NCBI GenBank assembly: GCA_964517075.1 | Contig: CAZFAT010000136.1 | Location: 1-9,363 of the forward strand | Reading direction: 5' to 3' | Length of the DNA stretch: 9,363 bases | Source of the DNA: CAZFAT01 sp964517075 | GTDB taxonomy: Bacteria; Acidobacteriota; Vicinamibacteria; Vicinamibacterales; SCN-69-37 | Shown here: positions 1 to 5,991 of the stretch, piece by piece | Layout: each line of letters opens with the position of its first letter | Numbering within the stretch: the stretch's first letter is position 1 | Translations under genes and position numbers: made by a program | Notes under the pieces: model-generated | The model's database searches: none | Seen by the model: only the letters and a program-made list of their open reading frames with translations | Told to the model about the DNA's origin: nothing

Positions 1-1
1 G

Positions 2-2206
2 CCCTTCGGTGATCGGCTCGCCTCTGAAGCCATGGCGCCGATGCAGGACGTGCCGCGCGATCCGGCCCGAAGCCCGCAGGCCGTTCTCGATGCCGCATAC
101 GCCGACATCCGAACTGAGCGTCCTGAAGGTTGGGATCCTGGAGCCGGACTCCAGGACCAGCATTGGACAAAGGTGAGAGACGCGACCATCAACGCAACCG
201 GTGTGGACCCCGCATCGGTCGAAGCAATCAACGCCAGCCGCAGTCCACTGCAGACATTCATTGGTGGCGAGTCGTCACTCGGATTGACCACTCAGGGAGT
301 GCCCGACGCGGATCTACCAACGGGAGCCCGGGGGACCGAGTTCTTCATCGCGGAGCCCCATGAAGGTCCCATGGGGCGTCCGGCCGTTGCAGCCGAACCA
401 GGCGTCGAGGCGCTGCCTGCCGAGCCGGGGGCTGCGGGCGGTCCGGATCGCCCACCTGACTACCGCGCCGAACATCGTTTTGCCGATCGCTATCTCATTC
501 CTGAGATGCGGCAGCAGATCCAGGCATCGCGCGCCGAGGCCGGCTTGCCACCGCTCGACGATGTGCAGCTTTCGGTTGCGGCCGGTGAACAGGCGCGGTA
601 CGTCATGGAAGGCGTTCCGAGCACGGACCTGGCGCAGAACCCGGTGCAACCGTGGTCCGGCGAGGTCATCCAGCGGCCGCGGGAGCCGATGCAGATGCTG
701 CTCGCGCCGGAAGTGCTCTCCCCCGATCTCCACGCGCGCGGCCGCACAGTCGATCCGGGGCCCCGAGTGGCTCCAGCCACGGCGCCAGTCGACGTCGCGC
801 CGCCGCCGAACCCGAATCAGATGTCGATCGACTTCACCGCGCCGCCGCCGGCAACTGCGACGGAAGCGCCCTCGCCAACTCAAACCGCGCCGCCCGCGGA
901 GTCGCCGGTAAGCACGGTTGCTCCGACCACAGTGCCGCCGCCGACCGCGACGCCGACGCCGCCGACAACACCGACGCCCGAGACTCCGACGACGCCCCCT
1001 GTGTCGACGACCTCAACGCCGGAGACACCCACAACGCCACCCGTGCCAACGACGCAGGCGCCAGAGACATCCACAACGATGCCGAGAACGACGCCTGATA
1101 CCACCACTCCGCCGACTACGACGTCGACACTGCCCTCGACCTTCTCGGCGGCGGCGGGCGCCGCTCGCACAGCGGTGGCGCAGCAGACGCCAGGCGGTCC
1201 GCAGCCTGGTCCCGGCGAAGTCACGTGGGGCACACGCGCGCACCAGGTCGGCGAGCTGTTCCTGCCGCAGATCTTTGGAGGGGGCGGGCCGGCGCCGACG
1301 TACGCGCAACAGCAGGCGGCACACCGGGCGCGCTTCACGGAGGACAACCAGCCGGCCGAAGGCGTCGAACGCGTGAACCCGGACTATCCGTCGCCGCCAG
1401 CCACGCCCGCGCAGATCACGGCGATCCAAAATGAGACCATGAACCTGCTCACCGTGCGCGCGGCCGCCGAGCAGGAAGCGCAGACCCAGCAGGGCCGCGC
1501 GGAACAATGCGAGGAGAACCAGGGCCCGATCCAGCAGACAGTTGACGACACGACGGCTGGCATTTCCGCGGTGCAGGCGCACGACGCGGCGGTCGCGCGG
1601 CGCGAAGCCCTCAACCAGGAGCAGCAGCAGCGCCAGCAGGAGTCGCAGGGATTGGTCGCCGGGTATCCGAGCCGCGCCACCGGCCTGGTCGCGCTGAGCG
1701 TACCGCTGGCGGCCTGGGAAGGATTCACCAGCCTCGCCTCTCACCTCCCGGGGGACGCCGGCGACAGCATGATGCGGATGAACCAGGAAGCCAGGGAAAT
1801 GCAGGCGGCGTTCGCCCAGATGGGCGCCGAGATGCTCGGCGTCGAGACCCAGGGTCCCGCCCGCGAGGGCGAGCTGCAGGACGACCAGGGCCGGCTCGAG
1901 GCGACCGGCGAGCTCGCGGATACGTCCGATCAGCAGCTCCACACCGCCAGCACTGGAGCTGACGGACTTCAGCAGGCGAACGAAGCGGCGCTGGCCGAGG
2001 CCCGGCGTCGAGAGGAAGCCGCCACCGAACGGGAACAGGAGTGCAGCGAGGCCGTCTCCGCGCGCGAAGAGCAGGCGGACTCGCTCGCCGAACAGCTCCG
2101 AGCCTGGGCCGCCGCCCACGCCGCGGCGCGCCAGCAGGCGATCGCCGCGACTGAGGCGCGGCTCGAGGGCGAAGGTCGCACCGTCGTCGAGAGCTCGGAG
2201 CGATGA
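2..2206 (+). CDS. Long Pro/Thr-rich, helical-hairpin protein (5' end probably outside window)
   Basis: I do not recognise this protein with certainty. The frame is open to the left edge and the first ATG (32) has no Shine-Dalgarno sequence, so the gene probably starts upstream. Numbering from that ATG, the product has 724 residues. Residues 1-245 are mixed and fairly acidic. About 246-370 form a Pro/Thr-rich linker with a 14-residue repeat. About 470-724 are Gln/Glu/Ala-rich and probably coiled coil, interrupted by a hydrophobic segment (about 546-572) and a turn (PGDAGD, 573-578). The only two cysteines, C493 and C671, lie on either side of that turn at similar distances. There is no signal peptide or clear transmembrane helix. 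The modular build and TPR-gene neighbour suggest a structural or effector protein, perhaps linked to an eCIS (DUF4157-type proteins have similar long tails). That assignment is inference, and no catalytic motif is visible. Confidence 0.8.
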   Translation, partial: PFGDRLASEAMAPMQDVPRDPARSPQAVLDAAYADIRTERPEGWDPGAGLQDQHWTKVRDATINATGVDPASVEAINASRSPLQTFIGGESSLGLTTQGVPDADLPTGARGTEFFIAEPHEGPMGRPAVAAEPGVEALPAEPGAAGGPDRPPDYRAEHRFADRYLIPEMRQQIQASRAEAGLPPLDDVQLSVAAGEQARYVMEGVPSTDLAQNPVQPWSGEVIQRPREPMQMLLAPEVLSPDLHARGRTVDPGPRVAPATAPVDVAPPPNPNQMSIDFTAPPPATATEAPSPTQTAPPAESPVSTVAPTTVPPPTATPTPPTTPTPETPTTPPVSTTSTPETPTTPPVPTTQAPETSTTMPRTTPDTTTPPTTTSTLPSTFSAAAGAARTAVAQQTPGGPQPGPGEVTWGTRAHQVGELFLPQIFGGGGPAPTYAQQQAAHRARFTEDNQPAEGVERVNPDYPSPPATPAQITAIQNETMNLLTVRAAAEQEAQTQQGRAEQCEENQGPIQQTVDDTTAGISAVQAHDAAVARREALNQEQQQRQQESQGLVAGYPSRATGLVALSVPLAAWEGFTSLASHLPGDAGDSMMRMNQEAREMQAAFAQMGAEMLGVETQGPAREGELQDDQGRLEATGELADTSDQQLHTASTGADGLQQANEAALAEARRREEAATEREQECSEAVSAREEQADSLAEQLRAWAAAHAAARQQAIAATEARLEGEGRTVVESSER
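974..1099 (+). repeat. Three 42-bp coding repeats (14-residue Thr/Pro unit)
   Basis: Three head-to-tail units of 14 codons lie in the linker of the long protein. Units one (974-1015) and two (1016-1057) share the core TPETPTTPPV and differ at the last residues. The third (1058-1099) is degenerate, beginning APETSTT. The DNA is less conserved than the protein, with many synonymous changes, so the repeat is old and kept at protein level. It is probably an extended, flexible spacer, possibly a glycosylation target. Confidence 0.75.
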
Positions 2207-3228
2207 CCGCGGCCTTGGAAACGTCGACGCGCCGACTGGCCGAGGCGCGGCAGCGCGGCGACGCCGACGACATTGCGGAGGCACTCGCCCTTCACGCCAA
2301 CGATCTGCTGCAGAACGGGCGGACGGGCGAGGCGCGGCTCGAGCTCGACGAGGCTGCCGCCATCCATCGCTCACGTGGCCGTGCCTACGACGAGGCGCGC
2401 TGTACCCAGTTCGCGGCGACGCTGTGCCGGTTCGAGGGGCGGCTGGACGAGGCGAGGGATCGGGCACGTCGCGCGTTGACGCTCTCCGAGTTCAAGGGAC
2501 CGATCGCTGTCTCCGCTCACGCGGAGCTTGGCGAGATCGCGCTGGCCGAGGGGAAGAGCGCCGAAGCGGCGGCCGCCTATCGCGCGGCCCTCGACGCAGG
2601 TGAGGCCACCGGTCTTGTCGATTCGGCGCGCGCAGCATTATTGAGAAAGCGGGCCGCGGCGCTGACCGCCGCTGCGCAGTACCAGGACGCAGTTCACGAT
2701 CTCGAGACGGCGCACGATCTCCTCATCCACGCGGGCGATCGCCCGGGAGCCCTTCGCACACTGATCGAAAAGGCGACAGCGCTTCAGCACGCCGGCCGCT
2801 TCCCCGAGTCCGAGCGGATCGCGCGGCGCGCGCTGGATGCCGCCCTCGAGGCCGGCGACCACGCTGCCCTGGCCGACCTCCACCTGCTGGTCGCGGCGGA
2901 AGCCCTCAATCGCCGCGACGGCACGGCCGCGACGGCGGCCGCGGATACCGCACGCACCCATGCGCTCGCTGCAAACGCGCCGACCTCCTACATCGGAGCG
3001 GCCATCACGATCGCCGAGCTTGCGGAATCAGCCGGCGATCGGCTGAAGGCTTACGAGGCGCTGGCCGTCGGCTGGGCGACGCTTGCCGATCTGCTCGGGC
3101 GTGACCTGGCGCGGATGACGTTCGAACCGAAGCTCAGGGAGATGCGCGACCGGTGGGGTGCAGCGGCGTTCGACGACGTCAAGAAAACGTACGAGGCCAG
3201 TCGCCAGCAAGCGCGCGCCGCGGAGTGA
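2203..3228 (+). CDS. TPR-like alpha-solenoid protein
   Basis: The 341-residue product is almost wholly helical and Ala/Arg/Glu-rich. It is built from about seven to eight units of 35-40 residues with the TPR-like pattern of a small residue, Gly near the turn and Ala/Arg in helix B. Good examples are around residues 25-58, 62-98, 99-136, 179-218 and 219-256, for example the turns NGRTGEA, EGRLDEA and AGRFPES. It has no signal peptide, transmembrane segment or catalytic motif, so it is probably a cytoplasmic scaffold or chaperone-like binding protein. The start codon overlaps the stop of the preceding gene (ATGA, 2203-2206) and no good Shine-Dalgarno sequence is in place, so translational coupling is likely. 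The two products probably act together. The specific partner and function are unknown. Confidence 0.85.
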   Translation: MTAALETSTRRLAEARQRGDADDIAEALALHANDLLQNGRTGEARLELDEAAAIHRSRGRAYDEARCTQFAATLCRFEGRLDEARDRARRALTLSEFKGPIAVSAHAELGEIALAEGKSAEAAAAYRAALDAGEATGLVDSARAALLRKRAAALTAAAQYQDAVHDLETAHDLLIHAGDRPGALRTLIEKATALQHAGRFPESERIARRALDAALEAGDHAALADLHLLVAAEALNRRDGTAATAAADTARTHALAANAPTSYIGAAITIAELAESAGDRLKAYEALAVGWATLADLLGRDLARMTFEPKLREMRDRWGAAAFDDVKKTYEASRQQARAAE

Positions 3229-3324
3229 GCGGAGGTTGTGGAGAGAGCGGATCCCCACTGACGGGTCCTGCCGCCGCAGGTCGTCCTGTTCGTGATGGGG
3301 ATGACCGCCCTGAATATTGTCATC

Positions 3325-3354
3325 GCGGTTGGGGACTGAGCGGTTGGGGACTGA
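3325..3354 (+). repeat. Perfect 15-bp tandem duplication
   Basis: The unit GCGGTTGGGGACTGA occurs twice without a gap, at 3325-3339 and 3340-3354, and both copies are identical. It lies outside any called gene. It looks like a recent replication-slippage duplication. Confidence 0.9.
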
Positions 3355-3417
3355 GATGTGGCGCACGGAGCGGACGAAGGGCCGCCCGTCCCGCCATGAT
3401 CCGCACTTACAGGCACC

Positions 3418-3462
3418 GGTGAGGTGGCCGAGAGGCTGAAGGCGGCGGTTTCCTGAGATCGC
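3418..3462 (+). pseudogene. tRNA-Ser-like 5' half (truncated tRNA remnant)
   Basis: The sequence reads like the first half of a class II tRNA-Ser. It has a GGTGAGG acceptor 5' strand (3418-3424), TG, then a three-pair D stem GCC/GGC (3427-3429, 3441-3443) closing a GAGAGGCTGAA loop. Next comes an anticodon-like arm GCGGT/ATCGC (3445-3449, 3458-3462) with an 8-base rather than 7-base loop. From memory it matches the E. coli tRNA-Ser(GGA) start closely. There is no variable arm, T arm or CCTCACC 3' acceptor strand after it. Instead an intrinsic terminator follows within 12 bases. I infer a tRNA-Ser gene that lost its 3' half. A chance resemblance or a tRNA-like small RNA cannot be excluded. Confidence 0.45.
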
Positions 3463-3473
3463 CTGAGATGGTG

Positions 3474-3509
3474 AACGGGTCTGAAATCGACGATTTCAGG
3501 CCCGTTTTT
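3474..3509 (+). terminator. Strong rho-independent terminator
   Basis: A 15-pair stem (3474-3488 with 3492-3506, one G-U wobble) has a three-base GAC loop and ends in a run of five T (3505-3509). The T-run is only on the plus-strand side, so it works for plus-strand transcription. It could end the TPR-gene operon 246 bases upstream, or be the original terminator of the tRNA whose remnant lies just before it. It also insulates the toxin-antitoxin promoter. Confidence 0.9.
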
Positions 3510-3562
3510 ATTGGCTTCTTGGTTGGCGTTGGCTGCCGGATGATGGTCACAGGCCCGCGTTT

Positions 3563-3618
3563 GGGCACACTCGCGGGCACACTGAGGCCGATGCCCAGTG
3601 TGTGCCTGATGGGCACAC
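3563..3618. promoter_or_regulatory. GGGCACAC repeat cluster, possible regulator-binding site
   Basis: GGGCACACT occurs at 3563-3571 and 3575-3583, GGGCACAC again at 3611-3618, and the inverse GTGTGCC at 3600-3606. The last two form a palindrome, GTGTGCC-5-GGCACAC (3600-3618). Direct copies are spaced 12 and 36 bases apart. The cluster lies 57-112 bases before the -35 box of the antitoxin promoter. It could be an operator or activator site. No protein can be assigned. Confidence 0.45.
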
Positions 3619-3674
3619 GTCGAAGCCGGTTTCTCGGCGCGTCCCCGCCGAGCACCGCAGCACCGCCCGGACCT

Positions 3675-3703
3675 TTGCCCGCTGCAATGCAAAGCACTAC
3701 AAT
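3675..3703 (+). promoter_or_regulatory. Sigma-70-type promoter of the toxin-antitoxin operon
   Basis: A -35 box TTGCCC (3675-3680) and a -10 box TACAAT (3698-3703) are separated by exactly 17 bases. Transcription would start near 3710 and give a leader of about 18 bases that contains the Shine-Dalgarno sequence of the antitoxin gene. It is the best promoter in the window. Confidence 0.7.
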
Positions 3704-3708
3704 TGCAG
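3682..3708. promoter_or_regulatory. Inverted repeat over the -10 box, likely antitoxin operator
   Basis: CTGCAAT (3682-3688) and its exact inverse ATTGCAG (3702-3708) are 20 bases apart start to start, about two helical turns, so they lie on one face of the DNA. The right arm overlaps the -10 box. Ribbon-helix-helix antitoxins commonly repress their own operon through such sites, so autoregulation is a reasonable inference. Confidence 0.55.
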
Positions 3709-3717
3709 TGCACGATT

Positions 3718-3722
3718 GGAGG
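3718..3722 (+). promoter_or_regulatory. Ribosome binding site that sets the GTG start of the antitoxin
   Basis: GGAGG sits five bases before GTG at 3728. This decides the start. A longer frame from ATG 3602 would read through the promoter and adds 42 residues that do not look like part of the fold. Confidence 0.8.
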
Positions 3723-3727
3723 CCTTT

Positions 3728-3982
3728 GTGGACGATCAGATCACGGTCCGGCTGCCCACCCCACTGGGCCGTACGCTTCGGCGAACATCGCGTCGCCTCG
3801 GACGCCGGCCTTCGGACGTCGTTCGCATGGCGCTCGAAGCATTCCTGCAGGGAGCGCCGCCGACCGGCAGCACGCCAGCCGAACGCGCGAAGCACCTCAT
3901 CGGCTCGCTGACGTCCGGAGTCCCGGACCTGGCGGAGCGACATCGCGAGTACGTCCTCGCCGCGTTGAAGCATGCCCGGTGA
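3728..3982 (+). CDS. Ribbon-helix-helix (CopG/VapB-like) antitoxin
   Basis: The 84-residue product starts with a short polar strand (DDQITVRLP) followed by two helices (about 12-24 and 29-41, with PSDVVRMALEAFL). This is the ribbon-helix-helix DNA-binding fold, which works as a dimer. The C-terminal half (about 48-84, helical and charged) is where such antitoxins bind and block their toxin. The GTG start is chosen for its Shine-Dalgarno sequence and promoter distance. It overlaps the PIN toxin gene by 11 bases, the usual antitoxin-first order with coupled translation. It probably neutralises the toxin and represses the operon at the inverted repeat over the -10 box. The family fold is clear; the exact antitoxin subfamily is not. 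Confidence 0.85.
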   Translation: MDDQITVRLPTPLGRTLRRTSRRLGRRPSDVVRMALEAFLQGAPPTGSTPAERAKHLIGSLTSGVPDLAERHREYVLAALKHAR

Positions 3983-4394
3983 ACTGCTGCTGGATACCGG
4001 TGCGCTGGTCTCGCTCCTCGATCGCAGCCAGACGCACCACCTGAAGTGCCGTCGTGCGTTCGCCGACTGGACCGGTACTGTTGTGTCGACCGAGGCCGTG
4101 CTGACCGAAGCCACTCACCTCTTGGCCGGTGTCCGGAGTGGACGCGCCGCCTGCGTTGATTTCTTCCTCTCCGGAGGTGCTCTTCTCGTGCCTTCGAGCG
4201 CGACGTCGTTGCAGCGCGTCCGGAAGCTGCTCGACACGTATGCCGACCTGCCGATGGACTTTGCGGATGCCACGCTCGTCGCGCTGGCCGAAGAGCTCGA
4301 TTGCACGTCTGTGTTCACCACGGACCGGACGGACTTCTCGGTCTACAGGCTCAAAGGGCGCAAGCCCTTTCTGCTCGTGCCGAACGATATGTGA
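3972..4394 (+). CDS. vapC: PIN-domain toxin ribonuclease (VapC-like)
   Basis: The 140-residue product has the full layout of a PIN-domain Mg-dependent RNase. The N-terminal strand LLLDTGAL carries D8, E46 lies in the helix TEAVLTEAT, D99 in MDFADATLVALAE (with D96 nearby), and D118 in FTTDRTDF. These four acidic positions form the metal site of the family, and all are present, so the toxin is probably active. VapC toxins cut tRNA or rRNA and stop translation; the target here cannot be read from sequence. The ATG lies inside the end of the antitoxin gene. The antitoxin-PIN pair is complete, and the length is normal for the family. Confidence 0.88.
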   Translation: MPGELLLDTGALVSLLDRSQTHHLKCRRAFADWTGTVVSTEAVLTEATHLLAGVRSGRAACVDFFLSGGALLVPSSATSLQRVRKLLDTYADLPMDFADATLVALAEELDCTSVFTTDRTDFSVYRLKGRKPFLLVPNDM

Positions 4395-4554
4395 CGATCG
4401 GACGACACCTGGATAGACCAGAGCATGGCGACCGCCTGCGTGCTGGCCAGAGGGCGATGGATTGTCTCTCTCGTACCATGCGGTCGGGCGCAGCGCAACA
4501 CGCGCCTCGCGCCCGCCGGCGGGGCGGCGATCGCCTCGACTCATCGAACGCGAC

Positions 4555-5847
4555 CTACTGAAGCTTCTGGAAAAAATTCTTCACCATGTTTCGGGCGACC
4601 TTGCGTCCGAGCTGCGCTCCGTTCATGTCGGAATGACGGAAGTGCATGCCGTCATAGATTCGGGCTGCGGCGATCTCCTTCTCGATGTCGTTGAACTTGT
4701 AGTACGTCCGCAGCGGAGTCGACACGGGACCGGCGGAACCAATGGTCGCGATGGTGATCGGAGTGTCCCCACCAAAGAATGCATGCATGGCGTCATAGAT
4801 CGCGTACGACAGGCAGGTGTGCGCGGCCGGGTATTCCGGGTGGTTCGGCGTCGGTAAGAACGGCGTCCATGACAAATCCGCCGGTTCGGTGAGCAGGTTG
4901 CCGTCCGTGTCCGCGCGCCAGATCGCATGCCGGGGCCGCCAGGACAGGTAGTGATACTTGGCGTCGAAGCAGCCGATCAGTCCGTCGGCCGCTGCGGTGA
5001 AACCCATGGCGAAGAGCCGTGCGGTCTGGACAACATCGAGCCCGTACTGAACGGCCGCTCGCTCTAAGGTATCGCGGTGCATGAAGTGGCCCTGGCTGGC
5101 CCAGAACCTCGCCGTGTCGTCGTCATAGGCGGACCGGCGCCTGCTGGTGCTGCTCCCCCGGGCGCGGGTCTGGGCCCAGTCATCAGCGTACTCGACCGAC
5201 GTGAGCGGCAATGGTCCCTCGGGACGGAACTGGTCGGCCGAGTGCATGGTCCACGGCCGCACGATGGGGAGGCTCGCCCCGACCGGCGTCGAGCCGGCCG
5301 GGAACGGCTCGAACACGCCGGGGCCCGGCGGCGGCTGTACGTACGGCGGATTGCTCGAGCATGGGCCGACGCAGGTCTCGAGCCCGTCCCCCGCACGCAT
5401 CGTCAGAAGTTGCCAGGCCACCGCCTCGCCGACTGCAATCCCATCGGTTCTTGCCTGCCCGTCCAGGACGTTCGCCATGTAGTTCGCGTACTGGCTTTCG
5501 AGGGAGGCCGCCTGGGCCGGGAAGCGCTCGTGAAGAACGCGGAAGGCCGCCGTCGCGATCGCCGCGGTCTCGTCGGCGCCGGCCGGCGCGATCACCGGCG
5601 GGGTGTAGGAGCGGTAGCCACCGGCGATCGCCACCGCCGCGTCGTACATCGCAATCGGCACCATCGCCCCGTAGGCGATCTGGCCGCCGAGGAAGACCGT
5701 CGGCGCAATCGTGTTCTGCGCCACCAGCGCCCAGTCGGTGACGACGTTCGGCGCCATTTGCGAGCCGAGGTTCTGCGAGACGACACGTGTCGTGTTCCAG
5801 GTTGCGAGCAGACAGCACATGAGCACAAGGCAAGCAAACGCACGCAT
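4555..5847 (-). CDS. Secreted vanadium-dependent haloperoxidase-like protein (PAP2 superfamily)
   Basis: The 430-residue product begins with a Sec-type signal peptide (about 1-25, hydrophobic core LVLMCCLLA), so it is exported. Start at 5847 was chosen because AGGAGG lies six bases upstream; an ATG 18 bases further out has no such site. The vanadate/phosphate-binding motifs are present: K297 and R304 (spacing 7, as in K353/R360 of the Curvularia enzyme), H343 in YPAAH, and R396 and H402 (spacing 6, as R490/H496). The Ser-Gly of the usual SGH motif is Ala-Ala here. TARFWA near the middle also fits bacterial members. The family oxidises halides with peroxide or acts as an acid phosphatase; the substrate is unknown. 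It is transcribed alone, convergent with vapC and divergent from the sigma gene. Confidence 0.87.
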   Translation of the reverse strand: MRAFACLVLMCCLLATWNTTRVVSQNLGSQMAPNVVTDWALVAQNTIAPTVFLGGQIAYGAMVPIAMYDAAVAIAGGYRSYTPPVIAPAGADETAAIATAAFRVLHERFPAQAASLESQYANYMANVLDGQARTDGIAVGEAVAWQLLTMRAGDGLETCVGPCSSNPPYVQPPPGPGVFEPFPAGSTPVGASLPIVRPWTMHSADQFRPEGPLPLTSVEYADDWAQTRARGSSTSRRRSAYDDDTARFWASQGHFMHRDTLERAAVQYGLDVVQTARLFAMGFTAAADGLIGCFDAKYHYLSWRPRHAIWRADTDGNLLTEPADLSWTPFLPTPNHPEYPAAHTCLSYAIYDAMHAFFGGDTPITIATIGSAGPVSTPLRTYYKFNDIEKEIAAARIYDGMHFRHSDMNGAQLGRKVARNMVKNFFQKLQ

Positions 5848-5853
5848 GATCGG

Positions 5854-5859
5854 CCTCCT
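5854..5859 (-). promoter_or_regulatory. Ribosome binding site fixing the haloperoxidase start
   Basis: On the minus strand AGGAGG is followed after six bases by ATG at 5847. This favours the shorter protein, whose N-terminus is a clean signal peptide. Confidence 0.85.
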
Positions 5860-5991
5860 TTGCACGAGCGGGCAGACCGCGGCGGACCCGTGGCGCCTGT
5901 AAACATCCCGAGAGCGCCGCAGGGTACTCCAGCTAGAATGAGTCGTTCCGCAGCTGTCGCTATTTCCTAAGGCGACGCGCAGAGGTAAACC

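Larger units (their letters stand above)
3229..3727. other. 499-base non-coding stretch between TPR gene and toxin-antitoxin pair
   Basis: No convincing gene lies here. From left to right it holds a weak GC hairpin just after the TPR gene (arms 3267-3271 and 3276-3280, without a T-run), a 15-bp tandem duplication, a tRNA-Ser-like 5' half, a strong rho-independent terminator, a group of GGGCACAC repeats, and the promoter and operator of the antitoxin gene. Several junction-like elements close together suggest a site of past insertion and deletion. Confidence 0.6.

Noticed and set aside
1013..2467. Long minus-strand open frame (484 codons) opposite the long Pro/Thr-rich gene
   Set aside because: It is Arg/Ala/Gly-rich with no domain signs and is a by-product of high GC content. 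The plus-strand frame has repeats, helical pattern and an ATGA link to the next gene.
3262..3339. Short hydrophobic reading frame ending VLFVMGMTALNIVIAVGD
   Set aside because: Only about 25 codons between stops, with no ribosome binding site. It could be the remnant of a membrane protein, but this cannot be supported.
3602..3727. N-terminal extension of the antitoxin from ATG 3602
   Set aside because: It would place the promoter and operator inside the gene. GTG 3728 has a good Shine-Dalgarno sequence and begins exactly at the ribbon-helix-helix strand.
3407..4114. Minus-strand open frame (235 codons) across the toxin-antitoxin pair
   Set aside because: It would run through the terminator, promoter and antitoxin gene and shows no recognisable fold.
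4395..4554. Possible terminator in the convergent gap, GC-rich inverted repeat near 4511-4527
   Set aside because: The hairpin is imperfect and no T-run follows on either strand. Nothing else is seen in this 160-base gap.
5934..5939. TAGAAT as a -10 box for the sigma factor operon
   Set aside because: No -35-like sequence lies 16-18 bases upstream, and an ECF-type promoter would look different. Too weak to annotate.
5077..5970. Plus-strand open frame (297 codons) opposite the haloperoxidase gene
   Set aside because: Arg-rich shadow frame. The minus strand has a signal peptide, Shine-Dalgarno sequence and all metal-site motifs.
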